In this document: in pieces, positions 1 through 7,735 of the stretch | Layout: each line of letters begins with the position of its first letter | How positions within the stretch are numbered: the stretch's first letter is position 1 | NCBI GenBank assembly: GCA_020635355.1 | Contig: JACJZW010000001.1 | Span: forward strand, 496,001-560,000 | From: Flavobacteriales bacterium | GTDB lineage: Bacteria > Bacteroidota > Bacteroidia > NS11-12g > UBA9320 | Length of the DNA stretch: 64,000 nucleotides | Reading direction: 5' to 3' | Notes under the pieces: generated by a model | What the model was told of the DNA's origin: nothing | Database searches by the model: none | What the model saw: only the letters and a program-made list of their open reading frames with translations | Program-made: the position numbers and the translations under genes

Positions 1-804
1 CACATCTTTCTGATCCAGTTGAATGCTTTGCTTATCCAACTCCAGTTGCAGGCTATCCAATTGAGCCAAACGAATCGTTGGATCCACCCAATCGTCAGGA
101 CACCCATTTTTGAGGATGCCAATTTCCGTTGGACAATCGTCATCGGCGTCAGCCACACCATCACCGTCATAATCATCGACCCGGCGCTTTTCATTGGGCT
201 CTGACCGACGTTTCCCGATGGTTTGAATATAGCCTAACCGGTATTGTAAATGGGTATCAAAGTCTCCGCTCAACTCCTGATTAACCGCCGCCTGTAGATT
301 TAAACTGGACCACTCTCCTATTCGAATTTTGGAGCCCAATCCGTATTCATTGGCGAAGGTTGCCGGAGCTAAACCGGCCTTTTTAAAGCCAGGACGGTAA
401 TTATAGTTATAGCCAAAATTGAGATACGGTGCAATTCGGGCATCTTGTCTCAACCACGCACCGTTGTTGAACTTGAGGAGGATATCGGCATCAAAACCCA
501 AGCTGTAAGACTTGGAAACAAATCGGCTATCCTGTTCCTGATTGAGGATTACACCGTTTGAAACACCCATATTAAACTCCCAGAACCGGGAAAGATACCG
601 GCCATAAGACAACCGGATGTTACTGGAAATGGATGAATCAAACCTGCCAAACTCCCTATTGGCCAGTGAAACATTGTAAACGTTGTAGTCCTGATTGATG
701 CCAAACGCCTTTGGATTATCGGCTGTTTGAGCCGATGCCATCGAGCCAAGCATGGTAAAAACCATCAGTCCCAACCACTTCCATTCGGTGTAATTCATTT
801 TCAT
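1..804 (-). CDS. OmpA-family outer-membrane protein, 5' part only
   Basis: The gene runs off the left edge of the window, so only its first 268 codons are present. It starts at ATG 804 (MKMNYTEWKW) with a signal peptide ending near SMASAQ (residue 26). Residues 40-200 alternate short polar and hydrophobic stretches, as expected for outer-membrane beta strands. Residues 210-224 hold an acidic thrombospondin type 3-like calcium motif, DYDGDGVADADDDCP. A glutamine- and leucine-rich, probably coiled segment (about 245-268) follows. In Bacteroidota this order (barrel, TSP3 linker, then a peptidoglycan-binding OmpA domain) is common; the OmpA domain would lie outside the window and is inferred. The barrel may instead be a non-OmpA porin-like domain. 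Confidence 0.75.
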   Translation of the reverse strand, partial: MKMNYTEWKWLGLMVFTMLGSMASAQTADNPKAFGINQDYNVYNVSLANREFGRFDSSISSNIRLSYGRYLSRFWEFNMGVSNGVILNQEQDSRFVSKSYSLGFDADILLKFNNGAWLRQDARIAPYLNFGYNYNYRPGFKKAGLAPATFANEYGLGSKIRIGEWSSLNLQAAVNQELSGDFDTHLQYRLGYIQTIGKRRSEPNEKRRVDDYDGDGVADADDDCPTEIGILKNGCPDDWVDPTIRLAQLDSLQLELDKQSIQLDQKDV

Positions 805-892
805 AGCTGTACTACAAACTACCTTAACCACCTGCGGAACCGAAAGTTGGGATGTTAACACTTTGAATTTAAAGGCGAAAAATATGTACAAT

Positions 893-1582
893 TCAATGCT
901 TTGGCGCAATCCATTGTTCAGAAGACAGGGAATATAAGGTGTCTGTAAAAAGACCGAGATCAACGAATTGTTTGATATCCCTTGTAGTCCAACTGGCTTC
1001 ACCCAAATAGGTATAACCATGGCTTCCGGATCGGTTGAAATGAACATCGGCTAAAGAGGTGTTTAATTGCCGAATTTGATTGACGTCATCCTCGTTCAAC
1101 ATCCGGATGTTGGTGTAATGATGGTTGCCTCGCTCCAACAAATATACTTCCCACCATCCATGCTCCGTTTTGCGGTTAATGAGCAGATGGTGAGGATCAA
1201 TTTTACGAACCGTAAAATCCGGAGTTAGCCAATGAGCTGTTATCGACTTTCCCAGACCAAACAGCGTATCCGGCGCATTTCGAAAGGCTTGCCCGGTTTG
1301 GAATTCCCCTTCTTTTAATATGTATAGCAAGTTGTTGTGAATGAAGTAATTCACTCCGGAATCCAATTCGTTTTTAGGATAAGCCGATTCGTATGATTCT
1401 GTGTAGAGGAAACCATTGGAGCGGATTTCAAACCGATTGAAACTATCCCCCCAATGCCCCGTGAAGGTGCTTGGAATGGATTTCAGATCCGATTGATCGA
1501 TTGGTTGAGGTGTGGTAAAATTGATGGTGGAACAGGACGTCAGCACCAACAGGAGCATTGAAACAATTAGGGTTGTTCGCAT
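893..1582 (-). CDS. Lipoprotein of unknown function (229 aa)
   Basis: A type II signal peptide is clear: MRTTLIV, a hydrophobic run, then the lipobox LTSC with the acylated cysteine at residue 17. The mature part contains many aromatic residues and short alternating hydrophobic stretches, suggesting a beta-rich fold, but I recognise no family. The protein is probably held in the outer membrane facing the periplasm or surface. The next gene upstream on the same strand (1653-1970) is also a small lipoprotein, with about 70 bases between them, so the two may be co-transcribed. No catalytic motif is visible. The ATG at 1582 directly precedes the signal peptide and is the obvious start. Confidence 0.7.
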   Translation of the reverse strand: MRTTLIVSMLLLVLTSCSTINFTTPQPIDQSDLKSIPSTFTGHWGDSFNRFEIRSNGFLYTESYESAYPKNELDSGVNYFIHNNLLYILKEGEFQTGQAFRNAPDTLFGLGKSITAHWLTPDFTVRKIDPHHLLINRKTEHGWWEVYLLERGNHHYTNIRMLNEDDVNQIRQLNTSLADVHFNRSGSHGYTYLGEASWTTRDIKQFVDLGLFTDTLYSLSSEQWIAPKH

Positions 1583-1652
1583 AGTGAACCAACGCCCATC
1601 GTGACCGGTTCGTGTGTGAGCACCGATTAACTGAAAAGTGAAATCGATTAAA

Positions 1653-1970
1653 TCAGGGATTTAAGCAGCCTTGGTGAGCCACCTGCATGGAATCTTTCCA
1701 ATGACCACCATTTCGAAGAAATAATCGAGTGTTTACGAAGGTATTGATCACATCGGCTGAGGTTTTTTGTCGTAATGACACTACGCATCCCGCGACCCGC
1801 TTTTCACACACACCATACGAATGATCTATGGAATCCAAACAGCTTTGAGTGACCGTATCCGCTCCAAAATCAGGCATTCCATACATCCGATATGTGGCGC
1901 ACCTGTGGATGCAACCGGATAAAAATATCCCAGTCAACAAGGGTAATAAATAGATGGACAGATGCTTCAA
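1653..1970 (-). CDS. Small cysteine-rich lipoprotein (105 aa)
   Basis: MKHLSIYLLPLLTGIFLSGC is a lipoprotein signal peptide with the acylated cysteine at residue 20. The mature chain of about 85 residues has five further cysteines, an even spread that could form disulfides in the periplasm or on the surface. No family is recognised. It is divergent from the propeller-like gene starting at 2025, with only about 54 bases between them, so the two must share a compact promoter region. It lies upstream of another orphan lipoprotein on the same strand and may form a two-gene unit with it. Confidence 0.65.
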   Translation of the reverse strand: MKHLSIYLLPLLTGIFLSGCIHRCATYRMYGMPDFGADTVTQSCLDSIDHSYGVCEKRVAGCVVSLRQKTSADVINTFVNTRLFLRNGGHWKDSMQVAHQGCLNP

Positions 1971-2024
1971 GGATAAACCTGTAATACTTTTTCAAGTTAT
2001 ACCTTTATCTTGGAACCTGATACC

Positions 2025-2987
2025 ATGAAAACGAAATCCTTCCTTCTGATCGTGCTGTTCATGAATCTGTGGACCATTCAGGCTCAAACATTCCAATTCG
2101 ATTCATTGCCCAACGGATCGTTCACCGGTATAGCGGAGCATCGGGGATCCGTTTGGTTTTCGTTTGACGGGAATGGTGGCATCGTTGAGTTTTCACCCGA
2201 TCAAGGCACCTTTTCTATACGTACCAAGGGTATGAATCGCAAAACAATAACCAGTTTGTGTACGGTGAATCATACGCTGGTTGCCACCCATAAATTTGAA
2301 GGGGTATTTCGTTTTGACGATGTTCTGAATGAATGGATCAATATCACACCGCGAGCCGTTCAAAAGGATTCCAACTTTTTTGTAAGCGAGGCTCATCAGG
2401 ACACCTTGATGGTGGGAGGCGCCAATGGTTATTTGTTCTGGACCAATAATCTCGGAAAGTCATGGAACCAAATAGATGTGCCCGGAAAATGCGATGTGAG
2501 TTCCCTGCGATTCATCGGTACATCGTGGTTACTAGGGAGTACCAACAACCGGATGTTTCGCATCAACCGCTCGCTCGATCGCATTTATCCCGTTCACGTA
2601 TCCAACGTTCCCAAAGGTCTTTATGAGTTTCAGGACATTGATGTTTTGGGCGATACCCTGTTAACCATGAATCGAGGGGATGGATTGTATTATTCCCATG
2701 ATGATGGTATTACATGGCAAAGATGTTTGCTAATGGATACTCTGGCCTTTGCCTGGGATATTCAACTTCGCAACCATGCGGTCCAGCTCTACGTGCCCAC
2801 CATCGGAAGCTTTGAAGTTCCCCGGCTATCGAATGATCGTTGGTATCCTGTAAAACCTGTTTATCTGTTGGAATCTAAAAAGGTTCGGTATCAGAATGAG
2901 ATTCAATCGTACGATTTAACCATCACCTTTCAACCTACCACCATCTACCTCGATAAACGCACATCTCCCCCATCTGCGAAGCCTTAA
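2025..2987 (+). CDS. Secreted propeller-like protein with Asp-box motifs (320 aa)
   Basis: I choose ATG 2025 (MKTKSFLLIVLFMNLW...AQ) rather than the in-frame TTG at 2010 because it places a standard signal peptide at the N-terminus. The mature protein carries repeated aromatic and glycine patterns with sialidase-type Asp-box motifs, for example TNNLGKSW and SHDDGITW (form S-x-D-x-G-x-T-W). Such motifs are typical of sialidase/BNR and two-component-regulator-like beta propellers. At 320 residues the protein could make about six blades. No sialidase catalytic residues or T9SS C-terminal domain are evident, so a binding or structural role in the periplasm or outside is more likely than catalysis; the function is unknown. 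A bidirectional hairpin follows the stop. Confidence 0.7.
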   Translation: MKTKSFLLIVLFMNLWTIQAQTFQFDSLPNGSFTGIAEHRGSVWFSFDGNGGIVEFSPDQGTFSIRTKGMNRKTITSLCTVNHTLVATHKFEGVFRFDDVLNEWINITPRAVQKDSNFFVSEAHQDTLMVGGANGYLFWTNNLGKSWNQIDVPGKCDVSSLRFIGTSWLLGSTNNRMFRINRSLDRIYPVHVSNVPKGLYEFQDIDVLGDTLLTMNRGDGLYYSHDDGITWQRCLLMDTLAFAWDIQLRNHAVQLYVPTIGSFEVPRLSNDRWYPVKPVYLLESKKVRYQNEIQSYDLTITFQPTTIYLDKRTSPPSAKP

Positions 2988-3001
2988 TTATGAGGCACAA
3001 A

Positions 3002-3034
3002 AAAACGGAACAAGTCACTGACCTATTCCGTTTT
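3002..3034. terminator. Bidirectional hairpin terminator
   Basis: AAAACGGAA (3002-3010) pairs with TTCCGTTTT (3026-3034) around a loop of about 15 bases, with A and T runs on both sides. It lies between the propeller-like gene (+) and tRNA-His (-), which converge, and could end transcription from both. Confidence 0.6.
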
Positions 3035-3047
3035 CATTCTTCTTCGG

Positions 3048-3122
3048 GGTGGAAGACCGGGCTCGAACCGGCGACCTCCTGAACCACAATCAGGCGCTCT
3101 AACCAACTGAGCTACAACCACC
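3048..3122 (-). tRNA. tRNA-His (GTG anticodon)
   Basis: Read on the minus strand, the cloverleaf is GGTGGTTG, TA, a D arm GCTCAGTTGGTTAGAGC, anticodon arm CCTGA-TTGTGGT-TCAGG, variable loop AGGTC, T arm GCCGG-TTCGAGC-CCGGT and acceptor CTTCCACC. The loop anticodon is GTG. The extra 5' G (position -1, base 3122) opposite C73 is the histidine identity feature. Two acceptor pairs, 5-68 and 6-67, are T opposite T. CCA is not encoded. A TATATTTG promoter element lies 15 bases upstream. Confidence 0.9.
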
Positions 3123-3136
3123 ATTTTTGAGGGCTG

Positions 3137-3169
3137 CAAATATAATTTGTTTGTGGATGAATCATCCAA
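3137..3169 (-). promoter_or_regulatory. Promoter of tRNA-His
   Basis: On the minus strand TTG (3169-3167) is followed after 22 bases by TATATTTG (3144-3137), matching the Bacteroidota sigma-A -7 consensus TAnnTTTG. The element ends 15 bases before the tRNA, a suitable distance for initiation just ahead of it. The spacing is at the long end of the usual range. Confidence 0.55.
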
Positions 3170-3267
3170 CAGATTTTTTCGATTTTTTGGAGTTCACGCA
3201 TAGAATTATCGCCCCGATCTATCCACAACTGTGCAGAACAAAATACCAAAGAGGCTCCATGCCGAGT

Positions 3268-3275
3268 TATTTTTG
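3268..3275 (+). promoter_or_regulatory. Candidate -7 box for the TPR gene
   Basis: TATTTTTG fits TAnnTTTG and ends 20 bases before the ATG at 3296. I see no good -33 TTTG at the right distance, so this is tentative. Confidence 0.35.
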
Positions 3276-3295
3276 AACGATATAATTTTAGGTTC

Positions 3296-6200
3296 ATGGT
3301 TACCCCATTGAAGGTACGATCCAGCATACAACGCTTCCTGTTCAGTTCCGGCCTGATGTTACTGGCCTTTTCGTCCTATGCCCAAAAGACTCAAATCTAT
3401 GAGCAAGCCGAAGAAACGTTCTATCACGGCATCGAACTCTATGAGAAAAAACAGTATGGTGCATCCATTCAAACGTTTGAACGGTTTCTGAAGCAGGACA
3501 AAACGGATCACCTGTTGGATCGACAGGCCGAATTATATATCCTGATAGGCCATCTTCAGCTTAATCACTATAACGCCGACAAAAACCTGGATAAGGAATT
3601 AAAGCGAGGTCCGAAAACAGCGCTGGACAACCTGGCCATCTTTGAGTTGGGCAATTATTACTACCGCACCAAGAAGTTCCGAAAGGCTGCGCGGATGTAT
3701 GAAGATCTCGACATCTCCAACCTCAACAAGGAGTTATGGGCTGAGGCGAGTTTCAAAATGGGTTACTCCTTTTTTATGAGTGACGATTACGATCAAGCCA
3801 AAACACACTTTAACAATGTGCGCAACCAGCCGGGTACCTATTACGTGGAAGCTAATTATTATTACGGCTACATCTGCTATGCCAGCAAGGACTTCGACTG
3901 TGCTCTCAAAAGTTTTAAGCGAATTGAAGGTCAGGGTCCTGAAATCGTAGACCTTTATATCGCCCAGATGTATTACGCCGAAGGAGGCTATCAACAGGCG
4001 CTGGATAAATGCGCAAAGAGCAATACGGAAAAGTACCCGGAGGAATACAACCTGTTGCTTGCTAAATGTTATTTCCAATTGGAAAAGTACGCCGAGGCCT
4101 CCAAGAAATTCGCTGCCATTGACTTGGAGTCTGAGTTGCTTACCACCGAAGACATTTACATGATTGGTTACAGTAACTTCTTGGATGAGAAGTATCAAGA
4201 CGCCACGAAGGCCTTTGTTAAGTTATCCGGTCAGGAATCCGCATTGGGCCAACTAGCCAATTATCAGTTGGGACAGAGCTTTATCAAACTGGACGACAAA
4301 CAGAAGGCACTGAACGCTCTGGGAGTTGCCAAGCGAATGAATTTTCATGCTGAGATTCAGGAAATTTCGCATTACAACTATGCCCGACTTTCATACGAAT
4401 TAGGCGCGAAAAACAGTGCCATTCAAACCACACAGGAATTCATTGCCAATTATCCTGAAAGTGAATACATCGACGATGCCAAGGGGATGATGGCCGATAT
4501 GCTGGTTACCACCAACAATTACACCCAAGCCATTCGTTACCTGGATGAAATCAAGAGTTTCACGCCGCGTACGAAGGATGTCTATCAAAAGATCACCTAT
4601 GCCTGGGCCGAGTCCCTATTCATTGATGGCAATTACGAGGAAGCCAAAACCTACTTTAAAAAATCACTTCGATTTACGCCCAATCGGGTAAAAGAAGGTC
4701 AGGCTTATTACTGGTTGGGAGAAATTGCCTTCGCCAAGGAGGATTATCCGGCTGCCATTAACAACTATACCCGGATGATGAACAACAGTTCAGCCTCATC
4801 CAGTCGGTACGCCAACTTTGCCCTGTACAATCTTGGCTATGCCTACTATGTTCAGAAGGAATACAGTCGGGCGTTGAACTACTTCCTTCAATTCCAGAGT
4901 AAGTCGTCATTCAGCCAAAACAGGGAGGTTTATGCCGATAATGAACTACGACTGGGCGATTGTTACTTCCTGAAGAAGCAGTATGACAAAGCCAAACAAG
5001 CCTATGGTCAGGTATCCGGTGGAAAGCACCCGGGAAGTGATTACGCCTTGTATCAACAAGGGATCATCTATGGTTTGCTTCGCGATCCTTCCAATAAGAT
5101 TTCGTCCCTGAAGCGCATTCAGACGGATTATAAATCGTCCATTTACCTGGATGACGCCATTTATCAGATTGCCGAAACCTATTTGCAGGATTTGGGCAAC
5201 CCTGAAATGGCCATGAGCATGTACAACCTGATTGTAAATCAGCACGAAAACAGCATTTACTATCCGGCAGCACACGTCAAGATTGGATTGATTTTCTTCC
5301 AAAAAGGCGACAATGAAAAGGCTCTCGACTACTTCAAGACGGTGATCTCCAAATTTCCACGAACCAAGAGTTCTCAGGAAGCCATGTCATGGATGGAAAG
5401 TGTTTATGTAAAAATGGGTAAGGTGGATGAATACCTGGATTATCTGGCCTCGATTGAAAACGGCGACATCCGTGTTACCTACAGCGATTCATTGCTTTAC
5501 CAAACCACCCTTCAAAAATATCGCACCAATGATTGTGAGGGGGCGGTTAAAGGATTTAATGACTACAAGCGTCGGTTTGCACAAAACGGGTTCTTCCTGA
5601 TTCACGCCTACTATTATTCCGGTGAATGTGCATTCTATCAGGAAAAGTACGACCTGGCAGCCGAAAATTACGAATATGTCGCTGCACAAAGTCAGAATGA
5701 ATTTTCCGAGGATGTCAACTTCAAATTGGCGGAGATCTATTACTATCAACGTCGATACGACAAAGCGTTGCCGTTCTACAGCAAGTTGGAGCGCCTGGCC
5801 AATTCCAAAACCAATTACGTGGCGGCTCTCATGGGTCAAATGCGATGTAATTACACCTTAGGAAACATGGAGGCCGCCAAGAAAAATGCCACCGCCATTC
5901 TACCTATTGAGAACATCGAATTGGAGAAACTCATTGAAACCAACCTCATCCTTGGTAAGATTCAATATGATGCCGGCAATTTGCTAACGGCTATGTTCCA
6001 CTTCGACTATGTGGTGAAAGAATCGAAAACAGAACGAGGTGCTGAATCCCAGTACTACCGTTGTCAGATTCTGTTCAAGCAAACGAAATACGACGAGAGT
6101 CGCAAAGAGATCTTTGCACTGGGCGACAAATACGCTCCCTATGAATATTGGGTGGTAAAAGGCTTCGTCCTACTGGCGGATATCTACACGGCAGAGGAAG

Positions 6201-6319
6201 ATTATTTCCAGGCTCGCGCCACACTGCAAAGCATTCTGGATGGTTATGATGGAGATCAAGGCATCATTGATGAGATCAAGCAGAAACTGGCTGAATTGGA
6301 TATTCTGGAGAAAAGCTGA
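3296..6319 (+). CDS. Large exported TPR-repeat protein (1007 aa)
   Basis: The ATG at 3296 opens a signal peptide (hydrophobic FLFSSGLMLLAFSSYAQ, cleavage near residue 30). Almost all of the remaining 975 residues are degenerate 34-residue tetratricopeptide repeats, with recurring patterns such as A-x-Y-x-L-G-x-x-x-Y and acidic-aromatic ends. It belongs to the long periplasmic TPR proteins that are widespread in Bacteroidota and usually annotated only by their repeats; such arrays act as scaffolds for protein complexes at the envelope. No enzymatic domain is seen. It stands alone, downstream of the divergent tRNA-His. A TATTTTTG element at 3268-3275 is a candidate -7 promoter box. Downstream lies a 0.5-kb repeat region rather than a partner gene. 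Confidence 0.85.
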   Translation: MVTPLKVRSSIQRFLFSSGLMLLAFSSYAQKTQIYEQAEETFYHGIELYEKKQYGASIQTFERFLKQDKTDHLLDRQAELYILIGHLQLNHYNADKNLDKELKRGPKTALDNLAIFELGNYYYRTKKFRKAARMYEDLDISNLNKELWAEASFKMGYSFFMSDDYDQAKTHFNNVRNQPGTYYVEANYYYGYICYASKDFDCALKSFKRIEGQGPEIVDLYIAQMYYAEGGYQQALDKCAKSNTEKYPEEYNLLLAKCYFQLEKYAEASKKFAAIDLESELLTTEDIYMIGYSNFLDEKYQDATKAFVKLSGQESALGQLANYQLGQSFIKLDDKQKALNALGVAKRMNFHAEIQEISHYNYARLSYELGAKNSAIQTTQEFIANYPESEYIDDAKGMMADMLVTTNNYTQAIRYLDEIKSFTPRTKDVYQKITYAWAESLFIDGNYEEAKTYFKKSLRFTPNRVKEGQAYYWLGEIAFAKEDYPAAINNYTRMMNNSSASSSRYANFALYNLGYAYYVQKEYSRALNYFLQFQSKSSFSQNREVYADNELRLGDCYFLKKQYDKAKQAYGQVSGGKHPGSDYALYQQGIIYGLLRDPSNKISSLKRIQTDYKSSIYLDDAIYQIAETYLQDLGNPEMAMSMYNLIVNQHENSIYYPAAHVKIGLIFFQKGDNEKALDYFKTVISKFPRTKSSQEAMSWMESVYVKMGKVDEYLDYLASIENGDIRVTYSDSLLYQTTLQKYRTNDCEGAVKGFNDYKRRFAQNGFFLIHAYYYSGECAFYQEKYDLAAENYEYVAAQSQNEFSEDVNFKLAEIYYYQRRYDKALPFYSKLERLANSKTNYVAALMGQMRCNYTLGNMEAAKKNATAILPIENIELEKLIETNLILGKIQYDAGNLLTAMFHFDYVVKESKTERGAESQYYRCQILFKQTKYDESRKEIFALGDKYAPYEYWVVKGFVLLADIYTAEEDYFQARATLQSILDGYDGDQGIIDEIKQKLAELDILEKS

Positions 6320-6324
6320 TAGTA

Positions 6325-6764
6325 GTTCAAAGAGCAAAGAGCAAAGAGCAAAATTCCGAAACCCAAATCCCGAATCCCGAATCTGTACTGTCGTTCGCTT
6401 TGCTCAGTCAGGGTAAACGGGTAAAGATCAAAACTCAAATGGTGAAGGGAAAAGTGTAAAAGCTAATAGCCAGTAGCTAATAGCCAGTAGCTAAACATGC
6501 AGCGCGAGTGTTCCGAACGCAGTGAGGCCACTTGTGCTTGAATCCTTTGGAATATGGTTGATCAAGTGTTCAGACGGCAGGAGGGTCACTTGAGTTGAGT
6601 TCAAAGTTCAAAGAGCAAAGTTCCGAATCCCGAATCCCGAATCCCGAATCTATACTGTCGTTCGCTTTGCTCAGTCAGGACAAACGGGTAAAGATCAAAA
6701 CTCAAATGGTGAAGGGAAAAGTGTAAAAGCTAATAGCCAGTAGCTAATAGCCGGAAGCTAAACA
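6325..6764. repeat. Imperfect 165-bp direct duplication made of short tandem words
   Basis: This 515-base gap has no credible gene. Copy 1 (6325-6497) and copy 2 (6599-6764) share the same block order: GTTCAAAGAGCAAAG units, CCCGAAT heptamers, the segment CTGTCGTTCGCTTTGCTCAG, the run AAAGATCAAAACTCAAATGG, and TAGCTAATAGCCAG units. The blocks between the tandem words are nearly identical, while heptamer copy number differs. Between the copies (6500-6598) is a spacer with two related half-units, GTGTTCCGAACGCAGTGAGG and GTGTTCAGACGGCAGGAGGG. The same words recur at 21781-21900, 31285-31343, 37431-37732 and 42736-42780. Confidence 0.8.
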
Positions 6765-6834
6765 AACGGGAACAAAATATCTCATCCCCCATTCCTCATT
6801 CCACATCCCCGTCTGACGACGCTGAACCTGTAGC

Positions 6835-7731
6835 TCACAACTCACTTTTGTACTGCTCGTACAGGGATCGAACAATACCATCGGAAAGACCCATTTTAGG
6901 TACATAAATCCGTTCGGTTCCCGTAATACCGATGATGTCCAGGAAGATTTGGCACGCCGGAACAATCACGTCTGCACGATCCGGATTGAGTTGGTAGTTG
7001 ATGATGCGCTGCTCATCACTGAGATCGGAGATTTCCTCGTAAAACGATTGTAGGGCATGTGTGGTGATGTGATAATCCGAAACCCGTCGGCGCTTAACCT
7101 TGTAGATCTTATTGATGTTACCACCGGAACCCAGAATAGGGACCCCACTGTCCTTCACCCCAATTTTACTCAACCAGTCGTGAAGATCATTCCAGGTCTG
7201 TGGTTCCACCATATCGTATTTGTACCGGATGGTTCCGATGTTGAAGGATTCCCGGATGATCTCCTTTTTCGTATAGAAGGTCATTTCAGTGGATCCCCCT
7301 CCAACGTCTACGTATAGCATCTTCTTCTTACGGACGTGCAGAAACTCCGGGATTTTATCGCTTGAAATCACATCGGCTTCCTGCTCTCCGGAAATAACGT
7401 CGATTTGAATACCGCACTCACGCGCAACATGTTCAACGATGTACGGTGCATTAGCCGCATCCCGCATCGCAGAAGTTGCAAAGGCCTTGTATGCCACAAT
7501 ATCCTGTGTGGCCATCAGATGTTTGAAGCTGTGCATCGTATGAATAAGCTTCTTTTCCTTTTCAATGGAGATACGACCGTGCCGGAAGGCATCGTCCCCC
7601 AAACGAAGGGGAACCCGAAGTAACAGGCCCTTCCTGAAATAGGGTCCATCCTCGGTTTCAAATACATAGCTCAACAAGAATCGAATCGCGTTCGAACCAA
7701 TGTCAATCGAGGCAAACTTCAGATAATTCAA
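6835..7731 (-). CDS. ppx: Exopolyphosphatase / GppA-type phosphatase
   Basis: The protein (298 aa) has the ASKHA-fold signatures of the Ppx/GppA family: phosphate-1 loop FASIDIGSNAIRFLL near the N-terminus, VDVGGGSTEM as the phosphate-2 loop in the middle, and the acidic stretch SGEQEADVI that carries the catalytic glutamate. It hydrolyses polyphosphate (or pppGpp) from the chain end. The length matches the short two-domain form without the C-terminal HD domain of enterobacterial Ppx. It starts four bases after the ppk stop on the same strand, so polyphosphate synthesis and breakdown are encoded together. Whether it prefers polyphosphate or pppGpp cannot be read from sequence, but the ppk linkage favours polyphosphate. 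Confidence 0.9.
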   Translation of the reverse strand: MNYLKFASIDIGSNAIRFLLSYVFETEDGPYFRKGLLLRVPLRLGDDAFRHGRISIEKEKKLIHTMHSFKHLMATQDIVAYKAFATSAMRDAANAPYIVEHVARECGIQIDVISGEQEADVISSDKIPEFLHVRKKKMLYVDVGGGSTEMTFYTKKEIIRESFNIGTIRYKYDMVEPQTWNDLHDWLSKIGVKDSGVPILGSGGNINKIYKVKRRRVSDYHITTHALQSFYEEISDLSDEQRIINYQLNPDRADVIVPACQIFLDIIGITGTERIYVPKMGLSDGIVRSLYEQYKSEL

Positions 7732-7735
7732 GCGG

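Noticed and set aside
6325..6764. CRISPR array
   Set aside because: The repeats are short, degenerate and contiguous without equal-length unique spacers, and no cas gene is nearby.
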